Below are positions 1 to 8,867 of a stretch of 64,000 nt of DNA, piece by piece. The stretch covers positions 1 through 64,000 of the forward strand of contig CACXFB010000052.1 of assembly GCA_902766825.1 (NCBI GenBank), read 5' to 3'. The notes below the pieces were generated by a model. It made no database searches and was not told the DNA's origin. It worked only from the letters and a program-made list of their open reading frames with translations. The DNA comes from an uncultured Lachnospiraceae bacterium (GTDB taxonomy: Bacteria; Bacillota; Clostridia; Lachnospirales; Lachnospiraceae). The position numbers were made by a program, and so were the translations under genes. The number at the start of each line of letters is the position of its first letter. Within the stretch, counting starts at the first letter, position 1.

Positions 1-118
1 ATAAGATACGGTTCGAATTTAATTCGAATGAAAATCTTTGTTAGGAATTTTCAAGGTTGTTTTACTGTTCAATTATCAATGTTCTTTTTGTGTTTCGCTT
101 TCGCTTTACCGCGTCAGC
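1..118 (-). promoter_or_regulatory. rRNA operon leader (16S gene lies beyond the left edge)
   Basis: Read on the minus strand, this stretch follows a strong promoter and contains the GAACA-TTGA-AATTGAACAG type element and the AAAACAACCTTGAAAATTCC type element that are familiar from ribosomal RNA leaders and spacers of Lachnospiraceae. It ends in a short AT-rich palindrome (positions 12-29) and shows no reading frame. I infer that a 16S rRNA gene begins left of position 1. The recognition is from memory of such leaders and not from a search. Confidence 0.6.
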
Positions 119-125
119 AAGATAT

Positions 126-195
126 ATCATACACGCCTGCAATAGTTTTGTCAACAACTTTTTTTAATTTTTTTTAAAAAATTTTTTTACCCCGA
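126..195 (-). promoter_or_regulatory. Strong rRNA-type promoter with UP element
   Basis: On the minus strand there is a perfect -35 TTGACA (149-154), a 17-base spacer and a -10 TATGAT (126-131). Positions 155-195 immediately upstream are almost pure A and T tracts, which is the form of an UP element. This combination is typical of rrn promoters and fits the leader at 1-118. Confidence 0.7.
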
Positions 196-198
196 TTT

Positions 199-245
199 TA
201 TGCCTTATTTACAGGCAAAAATGCACCTTTTATCAAGGTGCATTT
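199..245 (-). terminator. Terminator after the CvpA-like gene
   Basis: Two adjacent hairpins are visible: perfect 11-base arms 219-229 and 235-245, then GCCT/AGGC arms at about 201-217. On the minus strand the first stem is followed by TTTTT-GCC. It insulates the CvpA operon from the rRNA promoter. Confidence 0.6.
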
Positions 246-252
246 CTCAATT

Positions 253-984
253 TTATAAAACTTTCCACAAGGGATTATAATCGTAAATCCAACTTAAAAT
301 TTCATTTTCATTTATACAATCAATTGCATTTTTTCCAAACACGGTATTCCCAAAGCTCGTAATGACAACCATGGCAATCGCAATAAGACAAACTCCCAAA
401 GCAATTCCCGCTGCCATACCTGCTATACTGTCAAATTCTCTTATTACCGGAAGTTTGCTTATACCTATAACAAGATACAGCACAAGATACGCAATAACCG
501 TCACACACAAAAACACAAGTATATATACAGTACTGTTAATTATCCTGATGGTTATGCAATCGCACGCAACGTCTGTTATGTCATCAATAGTTACAGCCTC
601 TACATTTTTATCCCTAACAGCTTCACTAATACTTTCTTTCATCTGCTTTGGCACATTCAGAGTCTCAACAAAATCATCCACCATACCAATCCCTTCATTT
701 GCCTTGCTGCTTATAGTCTCGGTATTAAGATTATTGTATTTCTCTTTTAACTTTTTGTATTCATCATTGGATGTAACACCGTTTTTTACCGCTTCATATA
801 CTTTGTCGTAGACAGCATCGTTCTTCACCACTGCCGAAGATATAACAGGTGACAAAACTGCAGTAATAACAACTGAAGCTATCATTATCGCCAATGTAAC
901 AACTGTCCTTATCAAGCCCTTAAAATATCCTACTGCCCCACACACAATTACCATTGCAAATAATACGATTGATAACCAATTCAT
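253..984 (-). CDS. CvpA family membrane protein
   Basis: This 243-residue protein has two N-terminal membrane segments (about residues 4-25 and 30-52), a soluble middle of about 100 residues, and two more membrane segments (about 150-175 and 183-210). The order, together with the glycine-rich YFKG opening after the first helix, is that of the CvpA/colicin V production family. Family members are inner-membrane proteins of poorly defined role in envelope homeostasis. The start overlaps the stop of the upstream DUF5711 gene in a TAATG junction behind a GAGGAAAA ribosome site, so the two are translationally coupled. The soluble insertion is longer than in short CvpA proteins. The family call is good but the precise function is unknown. 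Confidence 0.75.
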   Translation of the reverse strand: MNWLSIVLFAMVIVCGAVGYFKGLIRTVVTLAIMIASVVITAVLSPVISSAVVKNDAVYDKVYEAVKNGVTSNDEYKKLKEKYNNLNTETISSKANEGIGMVDDFVETLNVPKQMKESISEAVRDKNVEAVTIDDITDVACDCITIRIINSTVYILVFLCVTVIAYLVLYLVIGISKLPVIREFDSIAGMAAGIALGVCLIAIAMVVITSFGNTVFGKNAIDCINENEILSWIYDYNPLWKVL

Positions 985-2156
985 TATTTTCCTCTTTTCA
1001 GTTTAATCAGATTAATGTTGTCCGTGTTAACAAGATAATACTTATCATCACCCGAATAAGGCATTACATAAGATACCTGGCTGTTTTCTTCTAGAAAGAC
1101 TTTCTCATTACCGTTCTTTGTAATCACCTGAATCTGGCTGTCATTGTATAAAATTACATCTTCTCCGGACATAACCATGTCCTTATAATTAATTGTGACC
1201 TCATGTTTTCCGGTCTGTTTACCGTTAAGAGCGTATACTTTAAGCTCCTTTTTTCCTTGTGTCTCATCCTCTGTAATAAGGGAAATGTATTTTGAATCCC
1301 ACGCAACACTCTTTATACTGTCAGAAAAATCATCCGTCTCAAATATCATTTTAGGAATCTCTTTCATCTCATAAACCATCGCTTTATTAGATGCAAACAC
1401 AGCAACATTGGAATCATTTACAAATGCTATTCTCGGAATTATACTCTCTCCGAAATCTTCAGCCTTGACAATATCACTGTCATATTCTTTTCCTACTTCA
1501 CTGAAATTATAAAAAGTCAGCATGCTTTTTATCGACTCATCAGCAACCTGGACATAACCCGTAACAAGCTTTTTACCATCAGGTGAGTATGCTATTGACA
1601 CAGGATATCCATCTTCCTTTATCCTTGTCTTTATCTCAGTATAGACCGTATCACCGTCACAAATGTATATATAGTTGCACTCTTCGTCTTTAACAACCAC
1701 TGCTGCTATTCCCTGACTGCATACAGCAACATTTTCTATAGGTTTTAAAATCTCAACTACATCTTCATTGCCTTTTCCGTCATATATGATAAGAGACTGA
1801 TTGCCTATATCCGCAACAGCTACACTCTCTCCACAAGTAACGACCATGGGATTCTTCATATCATACGAAGCACTCCATACCGTATTGCCGTCCCCACCTA
1901 TCGCCGTAATTCCGTCTCTGCTGTATTTAATCACCTTATCTTTGTCATATGGCACATATTTTGTGTTTCCATCATCGTCTCTGGTTACCGACTTAATAAC
2001 TTCATATGTGTTATATTTTCTGTCTGCAATGAACCTTACGTATATGAACACAGAAATCAATATCATCACAACAACAACTATGGCTGTTCCAAGACCAAAT
2101 CGAAATCTGCTTATTTTATCTTCATCCGTCTTAATTTCCTGAATATTATCCGACAT
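984..2156 (-). CDS. DUF5711-type membrane-anchored beta-propeller-like protein
   Basis: This 390-residue protein has a short charged N-terminus, one membrane anchor (about residues 22-44) and a long extracytoplasmic part made of short beta-strand repeats. Those repeats include an S-P-D-G-K-K turn near residue 195, as in WD40/TolB-like propellers. The architecture matches the Lachnospiraceae DUF5711 family, which sits beside cvpA-like genes. It has a GGCGGAG ribosome site and its own promoter (2228-2256). It is probably an envelope sensor or scaffold acting with the CvpA protein, which is inferred from coupling only. No catalytic motif is visible. Confidence 0.65.
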   Translation of the reverse strand: MSDNIQEIKTDEDKISRFRFGLGTAIVVVVMILISVFIYVRFIADRKYNTYEVIKSVTRDDDGNTKYVPYDKDKVIKYSRDGITAIGGDGNTVWSASYDMKNPMVVTCGESVAVADIGNQSLIIYDGKGNEDVVEILKPIENVAVCSQGIAAVVVKDEECNYIYICDGDTVYTEIKTRIKEDGYPVSIAYSPDGKKLVTGYVQVADESIKSMLTFYNFSEVGKEYDSDIVKAEDFGESIIPRIAFVNDSNVAVFASNKAMVYEMKEIPKMIFETDDFSDSIKSVAWDSKYISLITEDETQGKKELKVYALNGKQTGKHEVTINYKDMVMSGEDVILYNDSQIQVITKNGNEKVFLEENSQVSYVMPYSGDDKYYLVNTDNINLIKLKRGK

Positions 2157-2227
2157 CTTATCTCCGCCTTAAATATATTTGAGCTGGCACCGCAACCCCG
2201 CTTTGTCACCTCATAATGATATTTTTT

Positions 2228-2256
2228 ATATTATACTTATTCAGATAATTATTCAA
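2228..2256 (-). promoter_or_regulatory. Promoter of the DUF5711-cvpA operon
   Basis: The -35 is TTGAAT (2251-2256), the spacer is 17 bases and the -10 is TAATAT (2228-2233). An alternative TATAAT with a 15-base spacer overlaps it. The 5' leader of about 70 bases is unusually GC-rich for this genome (about 2165-2205). Confidence 0.5.
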
Positions 2257-2263
2257 GAAAATA

Positions 2264-3499
2264 TTAGTCCGGAAGCTTTATCATATCCCCCTGATGGATC
2301 ATGTTTTCGTTTTCAATTCCATTAAGTTTACATATCTCTTTAACCCTTAAAACCGTGCCGTAATTATCCTTGCTTATCTGGGCAAGTGTATCTCCTTCTT
2401 TTATCTTATAATCCCTTCCCTGTGCAATTGTTGCTTTTGTATCATCCTTTTCTTTTTTATCATCTTCATTATTTTTATCCACCCTATCACTCTTCTTTTT
2501 TTCTTCATCATCATTTTCTTTATTAACTTTTTTCTCGTTCGTTGTGTCTTCTTTTTTCTTATTATCGTTAGTGTTGTCTTTCTCTATATCCGGAATATTA
2601 CCCGGCACATCCTGTGTGATAAGAGTTCCTGATGAATCCTGCACCATATTCTCATGGCTTGTCTCACTTTCAGCCTCATTTACCGAATGTAATTTATTAT
2701 TTATATTGCTTAGCGCCTGTCTTATATCAATTCTGCTTTTACCCGCCGCTACTGCCAAAAGACACACAACAGCTACCGCAGCTGCTACAGTATATCCGTT
2801 TTGTATTATTTTCTTCTTTCTTCCTTCTCCCTTTAAAATGATTCCGTGTCTTACTTTCGTGGCTGCTCCCGTTTTTATGCCATCATTTTCATTTATTGCT
2901 TCCCTTATTTTTGCTGTTATTTCATCTGAATATTCATGATCCGTTCCTGTCCTCTCACTTTCACACATCATATATTCCTGCATTTTATCATTTCTCTCGT
3001 AATATACGAAATATCCTCCCAGAACCTTTAAAATGTTGTCTTTCGCGCAGTACACGTTTTCCTCCATCATCACACTGTTGTAATGAATAAAAACCTTATC
3101 ATTTCCCGGGAAATTTTTTCTTTGAATGTTAGTGAATTTCTGCAGCATAAATCCGTAATTATCATCATTTACGCCGTCCTGACTTACACAACACCATCCG
3201 ATTATGTTATATCCCTCAAAATAATTCTGAAGCCTGTAATACACATCATCCCACGCCTCTTTGCTTATGATTTCATTCACCAGAAGCTCTTCTTCTTTAA
3301 GACTTACGGCACCGTTAATAAATGTCGCCTGCGTGCCGCCTATATTGCCTGTATCTCCTAAAAGTATAAAATTTCCCTTAGAATTCGCCATTGCATACTG
3401 TTTTATAAAAGTCACAACATAATCCTCTACATAAATTCTTTTTATGTCATCACTTTTTCCTATTTGTCTTACATTCTTAGGTAATGCTGTTCTGTTCAT
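2264..3499 (-). CDS. Membrane protein with degenerate MPN/JAB-like N-terminus and C-terminal LysM domain
   Basis: This 411-residue protein has three parts. Residues 1-200 are a soluble domain whose strand order and IIGWCCVSQDG segment recall the MPN/JAB fold, but the usual His-x-His zinc ligands are missing. A hydrophobic alanine/valine-rich membrane segment follows at about 235-252. Then comes a highly charged Lys/Asp/Glu/Asn linker (about 300-360) and a single LysM domain at the C-terminus (YKIKEGDTLAQIS through GDMIKLP). LysM binds peptidoglycan, so the C-terminus should lie outside the membrane and the N-terminal domain inside. A GGGGAGG ribosome site precedes the ATG. The MPN-like reading is inference, while the LysM call is firm. 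Confidence 0.7.
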   Translation of the reverse strand: MNRTALPKNVRQIGKSDDIKRIYVEDYVVTFIKQYAMANSKGNFILLGDTGNIGGTQATFINGAVSLKEEELLVNEIISKEAWDDVYYRLQNYFEGYNIIGWCCVSQDGVNDDNYGFMLQKFTNIQRKNFPGNDKVFIHYNSVMMEENVYCAKDNILKVLGGYFVYYERNDKMQEYMMCESERTGTDHEYSDEITAKIREAINENDGIKTGAATKVRHGIILKGEGRKKKIIQNGYTVAAAVAVVCLLAVAAGKSRIDIRQALSNINNKLHSVNEAESETSHENMVQDSSGTLITQDVPGNIPDIEKDNTNDNKKKEDTTNEKKVNKENDDEEKKKSDRVDKNNEDDKKEKDDTKATIAQGRDYKIKEGDTLAQISKDNYGTVLRVKEICKLNGIENENMIHQGDMIKLPD

Positions 3500-3548
3500 A
3501 CTATACCTCCCCGGTTTAAAACCTCTAAACCCCTTTTTAATAGCAATA

Positions 3549-3578
3549 ATATCAGCCTTGTCCCATAAAAAATGTCAA
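3549..3578 (-). promoter_or_regulatory. Candidate promoter of the LysM gene
   Basis: A perfect TTGACA (3573-3578) is followed after 18 bases by TGATAT (3549-3554). The -35 directly follows the T-run of the preceding terminator. Confidence 0.4.
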
Positions 3579-3632
3579 AAAAAGATGAGCTTTTACCGGA
3601 ATTTATCGCAAAAACCGACATCTGCTCATCTT
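3576..3632 (-). terminator. Terminator of the coiled-coil gene
   Basis: Arms AAGATGAGC (minus strand, 3624-3632) and GCTCATCTT (3582-3590) are separated by a large loop and followed on the minus strand by a run of T. It lies just after the stop of the coiled-coil gene. Confidence 0.65.
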
Positions 3633-3649
3633 CATACATTATGAAATTA

Positions 3650-4741
3650 TTAGTATTTTGTCTTATATACTTCCATCGCTTCCCCTATTGTATCCGCCTC
3701 ACCTTTCTGAATTATCTCTATAATTGCATCTACCTTATCCACTTTCAAAAAGTCTTTACCAAGATATGCATCATACTTTTTGGAAACATCCATCTCCATC
3801 TTGTTTACTGCATCCTCAAGTCTGTCCGCATCCTTCTTTGCATTCTTATAATTGTCCGTCAGTTTCTCAATTTCATCCTCATGACGGCTTCGAATCTCAT
3901 TTTCAATCATAAATCTGGTGGAATTCTCAAATGCCTCAAGTGCGGCTTTTTGTTCCTTTACAGCCGCATCCATCTCTTTGTCCACATCTTCGATTTCCTT
4001 ATCGTATTTATCTAAGTTATATACCGTATCATCCTTTTCCTTGAGGATGCTTTTTGTTGTTGACTTGATTTTCTTTTTATTTTTCTTTATCAGCTTTTTC
4101 TTTTCATATATACTTTTTAGCACTGCTGCTTTTGGTGCAACTTTTGTGTTTCTGATAACTATATATATTCCGCCAAAAAATAAAATTATGATTGCATACA
4201 ATAAAACCGTAAGAAATGTTCCTTCCTCCCACGGAGTTGCTTTAATAATAAAAAGCGGTACAGGGATTAGAAGTATCAGCGCCACAACCAAAAGCTTTAA
4301 CAAGTCAATCGGTCCATGCGGCATAAACAGTGAGAAAAATAAGTCCGTTCTATAAAATGTGGATATTTTTTCTTTGAACATCACTGACTTAATATCCGAA
4401 TTAATAATTCTGTTGTCTGAATAGTAATCGGCTGTCTCTTCTTTAATTCTTTCAGACATTTTCGCATCTTTTGATTTTTCACGTCTGCTGCTTATCTTCT
4501 TTGATCGTGCCTTAAGTTTACTGATTCTGTCCTTATATGTATCTTCTACATCCGACCTTCTTTTTCGTATCATACGTGAAATCTCGTCGTCAACTTCACG
4601 TTCCTTCTCCCTAAGTTCTTTCTCGCAGACATTCTCTTTTGACATAGCCTGTCTTGATTTATTTTTATATTCTTCAAGCGTCAGCAATTCCTTTTTTATG
4701 TCGATTGCTGTCTTCTTCCCTTCTTTAAGTATATTCTTCAA
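3650..4741 (-). CDS. Coiled-coil membrane protein of unknown function
   Basis: This 363-residue protein is very rich in Lys, Glu and Asp. It has long predicted coiled coils at residues 15-105 and 205-330, flanking two membrane segments (about 145-165 and 172-193). It reads as a hairpin in the membrane with two charged cytoplasmic arms. I do not recognise a family. The start is a TTG chosen because a perfect AAGGAGG ribosome site stands seven bases before it and no in-frame ATG competes. It is monocistronic, with its own promoter and terminator. The basic N-terminal arm could contact nucleic acid or another coiled coil, but nothing in the sequence proves this. Confidence 0.6.
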   Translation of the reverse strand: MKNILKEGKKTAIDIKKELLTLEEYKNKSRQAMSKENVCEKELREKEREVDDEISRMIRKRRSDVEDTYKDRISKLKARSKKISSRREKSKDAKMSERIKEETADYYSDNRIINSDIKSVMFKEKISTFYRTDLFFSLFMPHGPIDLLKLLVVALILLIPVPLFIIKATPWEEGTFLTVLLYAIIILFFGGIYIVIRNTKVAPKAAVLKSIYEKKKLIKKNKKKIKSTTKSILKEKDDTVYNLDKYDKEIEDVDKEMDAAVKEQKAALEAFENSTRFMIENEIRSRHEDEIEKLTDNYKNAKKDADRLEDAVNKMEMDVSKKYDAYLGKDFLKVDKVDAIIEIIQKGEADTIGEAMEVYKTKY

Positions 4742-4798
4742 ATTAGTTCCTCCTTGTAGCCATCTTATAGATATTACAAGTTACTGTTTATAAAAAAT

Positions 4799-4826
4799 AT
4801 TTTATCAAAGTATATATTTATTTCAA
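4799..4826 (-). promoter_or_regulatory. Promoter of the coiled-coil gene
   Basis: TTGAAA (4821-4826), a 16-base spacer and TAAAAT (4799-4804) on the minus strand stand about 60 bases before the TTG start. The rest of the 4742-5033 gap is AT-rich and holds only a small GATAAC/GTTATC dyad (4937-4952) and the recR terminator. Confidence 0.5.
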
Positions 4827-4971
4827 CTTTTTTTATATTTGTTTTATATATCGTACACAATTTATACATATTTCCCATCTATACTTATAAGTGAAAATTT
4901 TTCATATATTTTTTAACTCTCCTCTCATAGTTAATTGATAACACTAGTTATCGCAACCAATAAAAGACGTG

Positions 4972-5002
4972 AAAAACAGCGGGAACAACAGTTCCCGCTG
5001 TT
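4972..5002 (-). terminator. Terminator of dnaX-ybaB-recR
   Basis: A perfect 12-base stem (4975-4986 with 4991-5002, GC-rich core GCGGGAAC) with a four-base loop is followed on the minus strand by TTTTT. It can also work in the plus direction (TTTTATTTTC). Confidence 0.85.
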
Positions 5003-5033
5003 TTATTTTCTTTATTTAATTCTTCTTATTACT

Positions 5034-5630
5034 TTACAACTGTACTCTTCCTTCAAGTGCACGAAGCAGTGTTACTTCATCAATATATTCCAAGTCTCCG
5101 CCAACCGGCACTCCGCTTGCAATCCTGCTCACCTTTATACCTGTAGGTTTAATCAGTCGACTGATATACATGGCAGTCGTCTCTCCTTCAAGAGTAGAAT
5201 TGGTTGCAATAATGACCTCATCTATGTCTCCTTCAAGCCTTTTTATAAGTTCCTTGAGTTTGATATCTGCAGGTCCTATTCCAAGCGTAGGTGAAATAGC
5301 ACCATGAAGGACATGGTACACCCCGTCAAACTTTTGTGTCTTCTCATATGCCGCCAGATCTCTCGTATTCTCAACGACCATTATTACTTTATGATTCCTC
5401 TTGCTGCTTGCACATATCGGACACAATTCACTGTCTGTAAGCGTATAACACTCTTTGCAATAACGGACATTTTCCTTTGCCGAAATAATTGCATTAGATA
5501 AGCTTTCCACACGCTGCTTTGGCATATTGATTATATGAAACGCAAGCCTTGCTGCAGTCTTTGCTCCGACACCGGGCAAAGAGGCAAGTTCTTCTATAAG
5601 TTTTGTTATGTGAGTACTATAGTAATCCAT
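5034..5630 (-). CDS. recR: Recombination mediator protein RecR
   Basis: This protein of 198 residues is the family's normal length. RecR forms a ring with RecO and helps load RecA on gapped DNA in the RecFOR pathway. A helix-hairpin-helix ([15 protein letters not shown], about residues 16-30) opens the protein. A four-cysteine zinc finger follows (CKEC then CPIC, about residues 57-72). A Toprim domain then runs to about residue 175, with an ENTRDL start and acidic positions in the EVIIATN strand. It is last in the dnaX-ybaB-recR operon, an order conserved in Firmicutes, with a two-base gap after ybaB. Confidence 0.96.
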   Translation of the reverse strand: MDYYSTHITKLIEELASLPGVGAKTAARLAFHIINMPKQRVESLSNAIISAKENVRYCKECYTLTDSELCPICASSKRNHKVIMVVENTRDLAAYEKTQKFDGVYHVLHGAISPTLGIGPADIKLKELIKRLEGDIDEVIIATNSTLEGETTAMYISRLIKPTGIKVSRIASGVPVGGDLEYIDEVTLLRALEGRVQL

Positions 5631-5632
5631 CT

Positions 5633-5986
5633 TTAGAAAGGAAATCCTCCGCCAAAGCCACCAAGGCCTCCTGTTATAGCTCCAAGAGCCTGTGCCGACT
5701 CTTCTTCCATCATTCTTAACGCTTCATTTGTAGCTGCCATGATAAGATCTTCTAACATCTCTATATCATCAGGATCAACAACTTCCGGTGCAAGTGATAC
5801 CTTTGTTACCTCTTTCTTTCCTGATACGGTAACTTTAACGGCTCCGCCACCTGCTGCTGCTTCCCATTCTTTTTCTTCCATCTCTTTAGTAGTCTGCTCC
5901 ATCTGCTTTTGCATCTTCTGAGCCTGCTTCATAAGATTATTCATGTTACCCGGCATAGCACCAGGGAATCCGCCTCTTTTTGCCAT
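5633..5986 (-). CDS. YbaB/EbfC family nucleoid-associated protein
   Basis: This 117-residue protein has the YbaB/EbfC pattern: an N-terminal amphipathic helix rich in Met, Gln and Lys (about 15-45), the central strand motif [15 protein letters not shown], the LAPEVVDP turn, and a second helix ending in a glycine/phenylalanine-rich tail. The family forms dimers that bind DNA non-specifically and is usually encoded between dnaX and recR, as here. An AGGAGGAAG ribosome site lies in the short gap after dnaX. Confidence 0.93.
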   Translation of the reverse strand: MAKRGGFPGAMPGNMNNLMKQAQKMQKQMEQTTKEMEEKEWEAAAGGGAVKVTVSGKKEVTKVSLAPEVVDPDDIEMLEDLIMAATNEALRMMEEESAQALGAITGGLGGFGGGFPF

Positions 5987-6005
5987 CCTTTTCTTCCTCC
6001 TAAAA

Positions 6006-7607
6006 CTAATTTACTTCTATAGGCATATTTATCAAACCTGAAAGTCTTGAAATATCCAATTTTACCGAAGTAGCACCTGCGGCTGCTTTTTCCTTTTCAA
6101 GTACACATTTGATTTCAACATCTTTATTAATAACAGATAATATAACATTTTTCAATACATTTATATGCGCCGGCGCAGACAAGAAAAGATATTCCATGTC
6201 ATCTGCTGCCGAAAGGACAATACAGGATCCTTCACCCGGGTAAACCTTCGCTTTCTTAAGGTACTCCTTGACTGGTTCTTCCGTCTTTCTTATGACCTCG
6301 TCCCATCTTGATGCGAGCTCTTTTACATCATCCGGAAGTGCTTTGACTAACGTGTCTAACTCTTCTTTGCTCATATTGCCCTCATCATCCTCATTTTCCT
6401 CTTGCGCAGTCTGCCCATCAGCACCAGCTGCCCCGGCACCAGAGACTACAATTCCTTTCTCTAACTTCTTTTCGATGTTGTCGATTCTCGCTGTCAACGC
6501 CAGGTCATTATTTTCCATCTGCGGTCTTAAAAGCTTGATAAATGTCATCTCCGCAACCACTCTTTTTTGTGTTGCATATGCTAATTTTGCACTGGCCTCA
6601 GAAAGTACATTAATATATCTGAGTATTCCATCTATGCTTATCTCTACCGACAATTTTCTAAGATGTATTGCCATATCCTGCGTCATGTCAACAGCACTTG
6701 CATCCACGTTAGTTGTCTTAAGAAGCATTACATTTCTGACAAACCATGTAAAATTTATTATGAACTGTGATATATCTTTTCCCTGCATTATTATATCATC
6801 AATCAGATTTACAACTGCAGTGACATCATTTTTAATCATCAATTCAAAAAGGTTCACATACACATCATTGTCAACCGCTCCGAGAACACCTAAGATCTTC
6901 TCGTATGTCAGAGTCTGTCCCATGTAAAATGCGTTGCACTGGTCAAGCAGACTTAATGCATCTCTAAGTGCACCATCAGCATTTCTTGCAATGTATTGCA
7001 GTGCATCCGTCGTGGCATCAATATTTTCTGCTTTTGTAAGCTGCTCCAGTCTGTCAACGATAGTCTCTACCTGTATTCTCTTAAAATCATATCTTTGACA
7101 TCTTGATGTAATTGTTACCGGAAGCTTATGCGCCTCAGTTGTTGCAAGTATAAACACAACGTAAGAAGGCGGTTCCTCAAGTGTCTTTAACAACGCATTA
7201 AACGCACTTGTAGAAAGCATATGCACCTCATCTATGATGTATACCTTAAAACGTCCCTCCGTAGGTGAATACTGTACTTCCTCCACGATTCGTCTGACGT
7301 TTTCCACGCTGTTGTTGGATGCGGCATCTATCTCAATGACATTAAGTGAACTTTGCTCGTTAATCGACTTGCAGCACTCACATTCATTGCAGGGACTGCC
7401 ATCAACCGGATTCTCACAATTGAGCGCCTTGGCAAATATTTTGGCTATCGTAGTTTTACCTGTTCCACGGGTTCCGCAGAACAGGTAAGCATGTCCGACT
7501 TTGTCGTATTTTATTTGATTTTTTAATGCTGTTACTATGTGTTCCTGACCTTTGACATCCTCAAATGCCATAGGACGGTACTTTCTGTACAACGCCATGT
7601 ATGACAT
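6006..7607 (-). CDS. dnaX: DNA polymerase III gamma/tau subunit
   Basis: This 533-residue AAA+ clamp-loader subunit couples the polymerase III cores and loads the sliding clamp. The RKYRP opening, the Walker A motif (GTRGTGKTT, about residues 45-53), a zinc module with four cysteines (about 64-79), Walker B (IIDEVHML) and the sensor 1 region with the SRCQRYDFKRI segment are all present. Domain III follows to about residue 370, then a variable acidic linker and a C-terminal domain. A GGGAGG ribosome site stands before the first ATG; a second ATG three codons in is less well placed. It heads the dnaX-ybaB-recR operon, 46 bases after pfkA. No A-rich frameshift slippery site is obvious. Confidence 0.95.
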   Translation of the reverse strand: MSYMALYRKYRPMAFEDVKGQEHIVTALKNQIKYDKVGHAYLFCGTRGTGKTTIAKIFAKALNCENPVDGSPCNECECCKSINEQSSLNVIEIDAASNNSVENVRRIVEEVQYSPTEGRFKVYIIDEVHMLSTSAFNALLKTLEEPPSYVVFILATTEAHKLPVTITSRCQRYDFKRIQVETIVDRLEQLTKAENIDATTDALQYIARNADGALRDALSLLDQCNAFYMGQTLTYEKILGVLGAVDNDVYVNLFELMIKNDVTAVVNLIDDIIMQGKDISQFIINFTWFVRNVMLLKTTNVDASAVDMTQDMAIHLRKLSVEISIDGILRYINVLSEASAKLAYATQKRVVAEMTFIKLLRPQMENNDLALTARIDNIEKKLEKGIVVSGAGAAGADGQTAQEENEDDEGNMSKEELDTLVKALPDDVKELASRWDEVIRKTEEPVKEYLKKAKVYPGEGSCIVLSAADDMEYLFLSAPAHINVLKNVILSVINKDVEIKCVLEKEKAAAGATSVKLDISRLSGLINMPIEVN

Positions 7608-7653
7608 GGTAATCCTCCCACTTTGTTGATTATATTAATATAACAGAAAAAAT

Positions 7654-8724
7654 TTAATCACCAAAGCTTATTCCAATATTTTTTGCATCTATAATCTCGC
7701 ATGCGTCGATAGGCACATATTTTAACTTGCCTGCAACCTCTTCAAGAGGAACCGGATAAATATGACTTCCCCTGAGTGAAACCATGTAACCGAATTTCTC
7801 CTGCGCAACAAGTTTTGCCGCATAAGAACCAAGTCTTGTCGAAATAACTCTGTCATAAGCACATGGATTGCCACCTCTTTGAGCATGCCCCGGATTGGTT
7901 ACTCTGACTTCACGACCGCTCTTTTCAAGTAATTCTTTTGCAAGAACACCTGATGAAGAAAATGGAGTCTTTTCATACTTTGCTTTAAATTTTTTCTTTG
8001 AAAGTGCTGCATCTTCCTTAGTCATTGCACCTTCTGCTATCACAATAAGAGAATAGCTCTTTCCTGCTTCTTCTCTTTTCTTTATTGCTTCAATTACCTT
8101 ATCGGTATCGTATGGTATCTCCGGAAGAAGAATAACATCTGCACCACCCGCAATACCTGCGTACAAAGTCATCCATCCGACCTTGTGTCCCATTATCTCA
8201 ACCACAAATACTCTGTGATGAGATCTTGCAGTTGTTCTTACACAGTCAATTGAATGTGTTGCTATATCAACCGCACTCTGGAATCCAAATGTCATGTCAG
8301 TACCCCAGATATCATTATCGATAGTCTTAGGAAGAGTAACAATATTAAGACCTTCCGTACTAAGCAGATTAGCTGTCTTGTGGGTTCCGTTACCTCCAAG
8401 TATTACAAGCGCATCAAGCTTAAGTTTCTTATAAGTCTTCTTCATTGCCTTAACTTTATCAAGACCATTTTCATCCGGCTCATTCATAAGCTTAAACGGC
8501 TGTCTTGATGTTCCAAGAATCGTTCCGCCATCATTAATAATCTCGGCAAAATCATCAAGATTCATCTTCTTATAATTCTCATACATAAGCCCCTTATACC
8601 CATCAAGAAATCCATAAATCTCAACCTCTCCGAGATTATGATACAGTCCCATAACAACAGCACGCATAGTTGCGTTAAGGCTCTGACAGTCGCCTCCACT
8701 TGTTAGCATTCCTATTCTTTTCAT
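7654..8724 (-). CDS. pfkA: 6-phosphofructokinase
   Basis: This 356-residue enzyme of the PfkA family phosphorylates fructose 6-phosphate in glycolysis. Motifs seen are the phosphate loop TSGGDCQSLNA near the N-terminus, LGGNGT (about residues 110-115), the catalytic PKTIDND, and the GHAQRGG substrate loop. The glycine in GGNGT is what ATP-using enzymes carry, whereas the lysine in PKTIDND is shared by PPi-using and group III enzymes. I read it as a group III-like, probably ATP-dependent form, and donor use is not certain. The ATG at 8724 is preferred over one two codons upstream because GGAGGT abuts the upstream ATG but is six bases from the chosen one. Confidence 0.9.
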   Translation of the reverse strand: MKRIGMLTSGGDCQSLNATMRAVVMGLYHNLGEVEIYGFLDGYKGLMYENYKKMNLDDFAEIINDGGTILGTSRQPFKLMNEPDENGLDKVKAMKKTYKKLKLDALVILGGNGTHKTANLLSTEGLNIVTLPKTIDNDIWGTDMTFGFQSAVDIATHSIDCVRTTARSHHRVFVVEIMGHKVGWMTLYAGIAGGADVILLPEIPYDTDKVIEAIKKREEAGKSYSLIVIAEGAMTKEDAALSKKKFKAKYEKTPFSSSGVLAKELLEKSGREVRVTNPGHAQRGGNPCAYDRVISTRLGSYAAKLVAQEKFGYMVSLRGSHIYPVPLEEVAGKLKYVPIDACEIIDAKNIGISFGD

Positions 8725-8829
8725 AGACATACCTCCTGCAATATATAATTCTTATCCGTGAACCGGATATTATGGTCATTATAATAATATCCACCGCCCA
8801 ATTCATACACGAAACAAAAACATAAATCT

Positions 8830-8858
8830 ATTATACTATATTTACTAAAATCATTCAA
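8830..8858 (-). promoter_or_regulatory. pfkA promoter
   Basis: TTGAAT (8853-8858), a 17-base spacer and a perfect TATAAT (8830-8835) lie on the minus strand. The leader before pfkA is about 100 bases. It stands back to back with the promoter at 8868-8896. Confidence 0.65.
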
Positions 8859-8867
8859 TCAAACAGA

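Noticed and set aside
10-29. GGTTCGAAT resembling a tRNA T-loop
   Set aside because: No acceptor, D or anticodon arms can be drawn around it; it is half of a short palindrome in the rRNA leader.
2160-2210. GC-rich leader before DUF5711 recalling part of a c-di-GMP riboswitch
   Set aside because: Only a short AGCGGGGTTGC-like piece fits; the conserved core and second stem are missing and the leader is too short.
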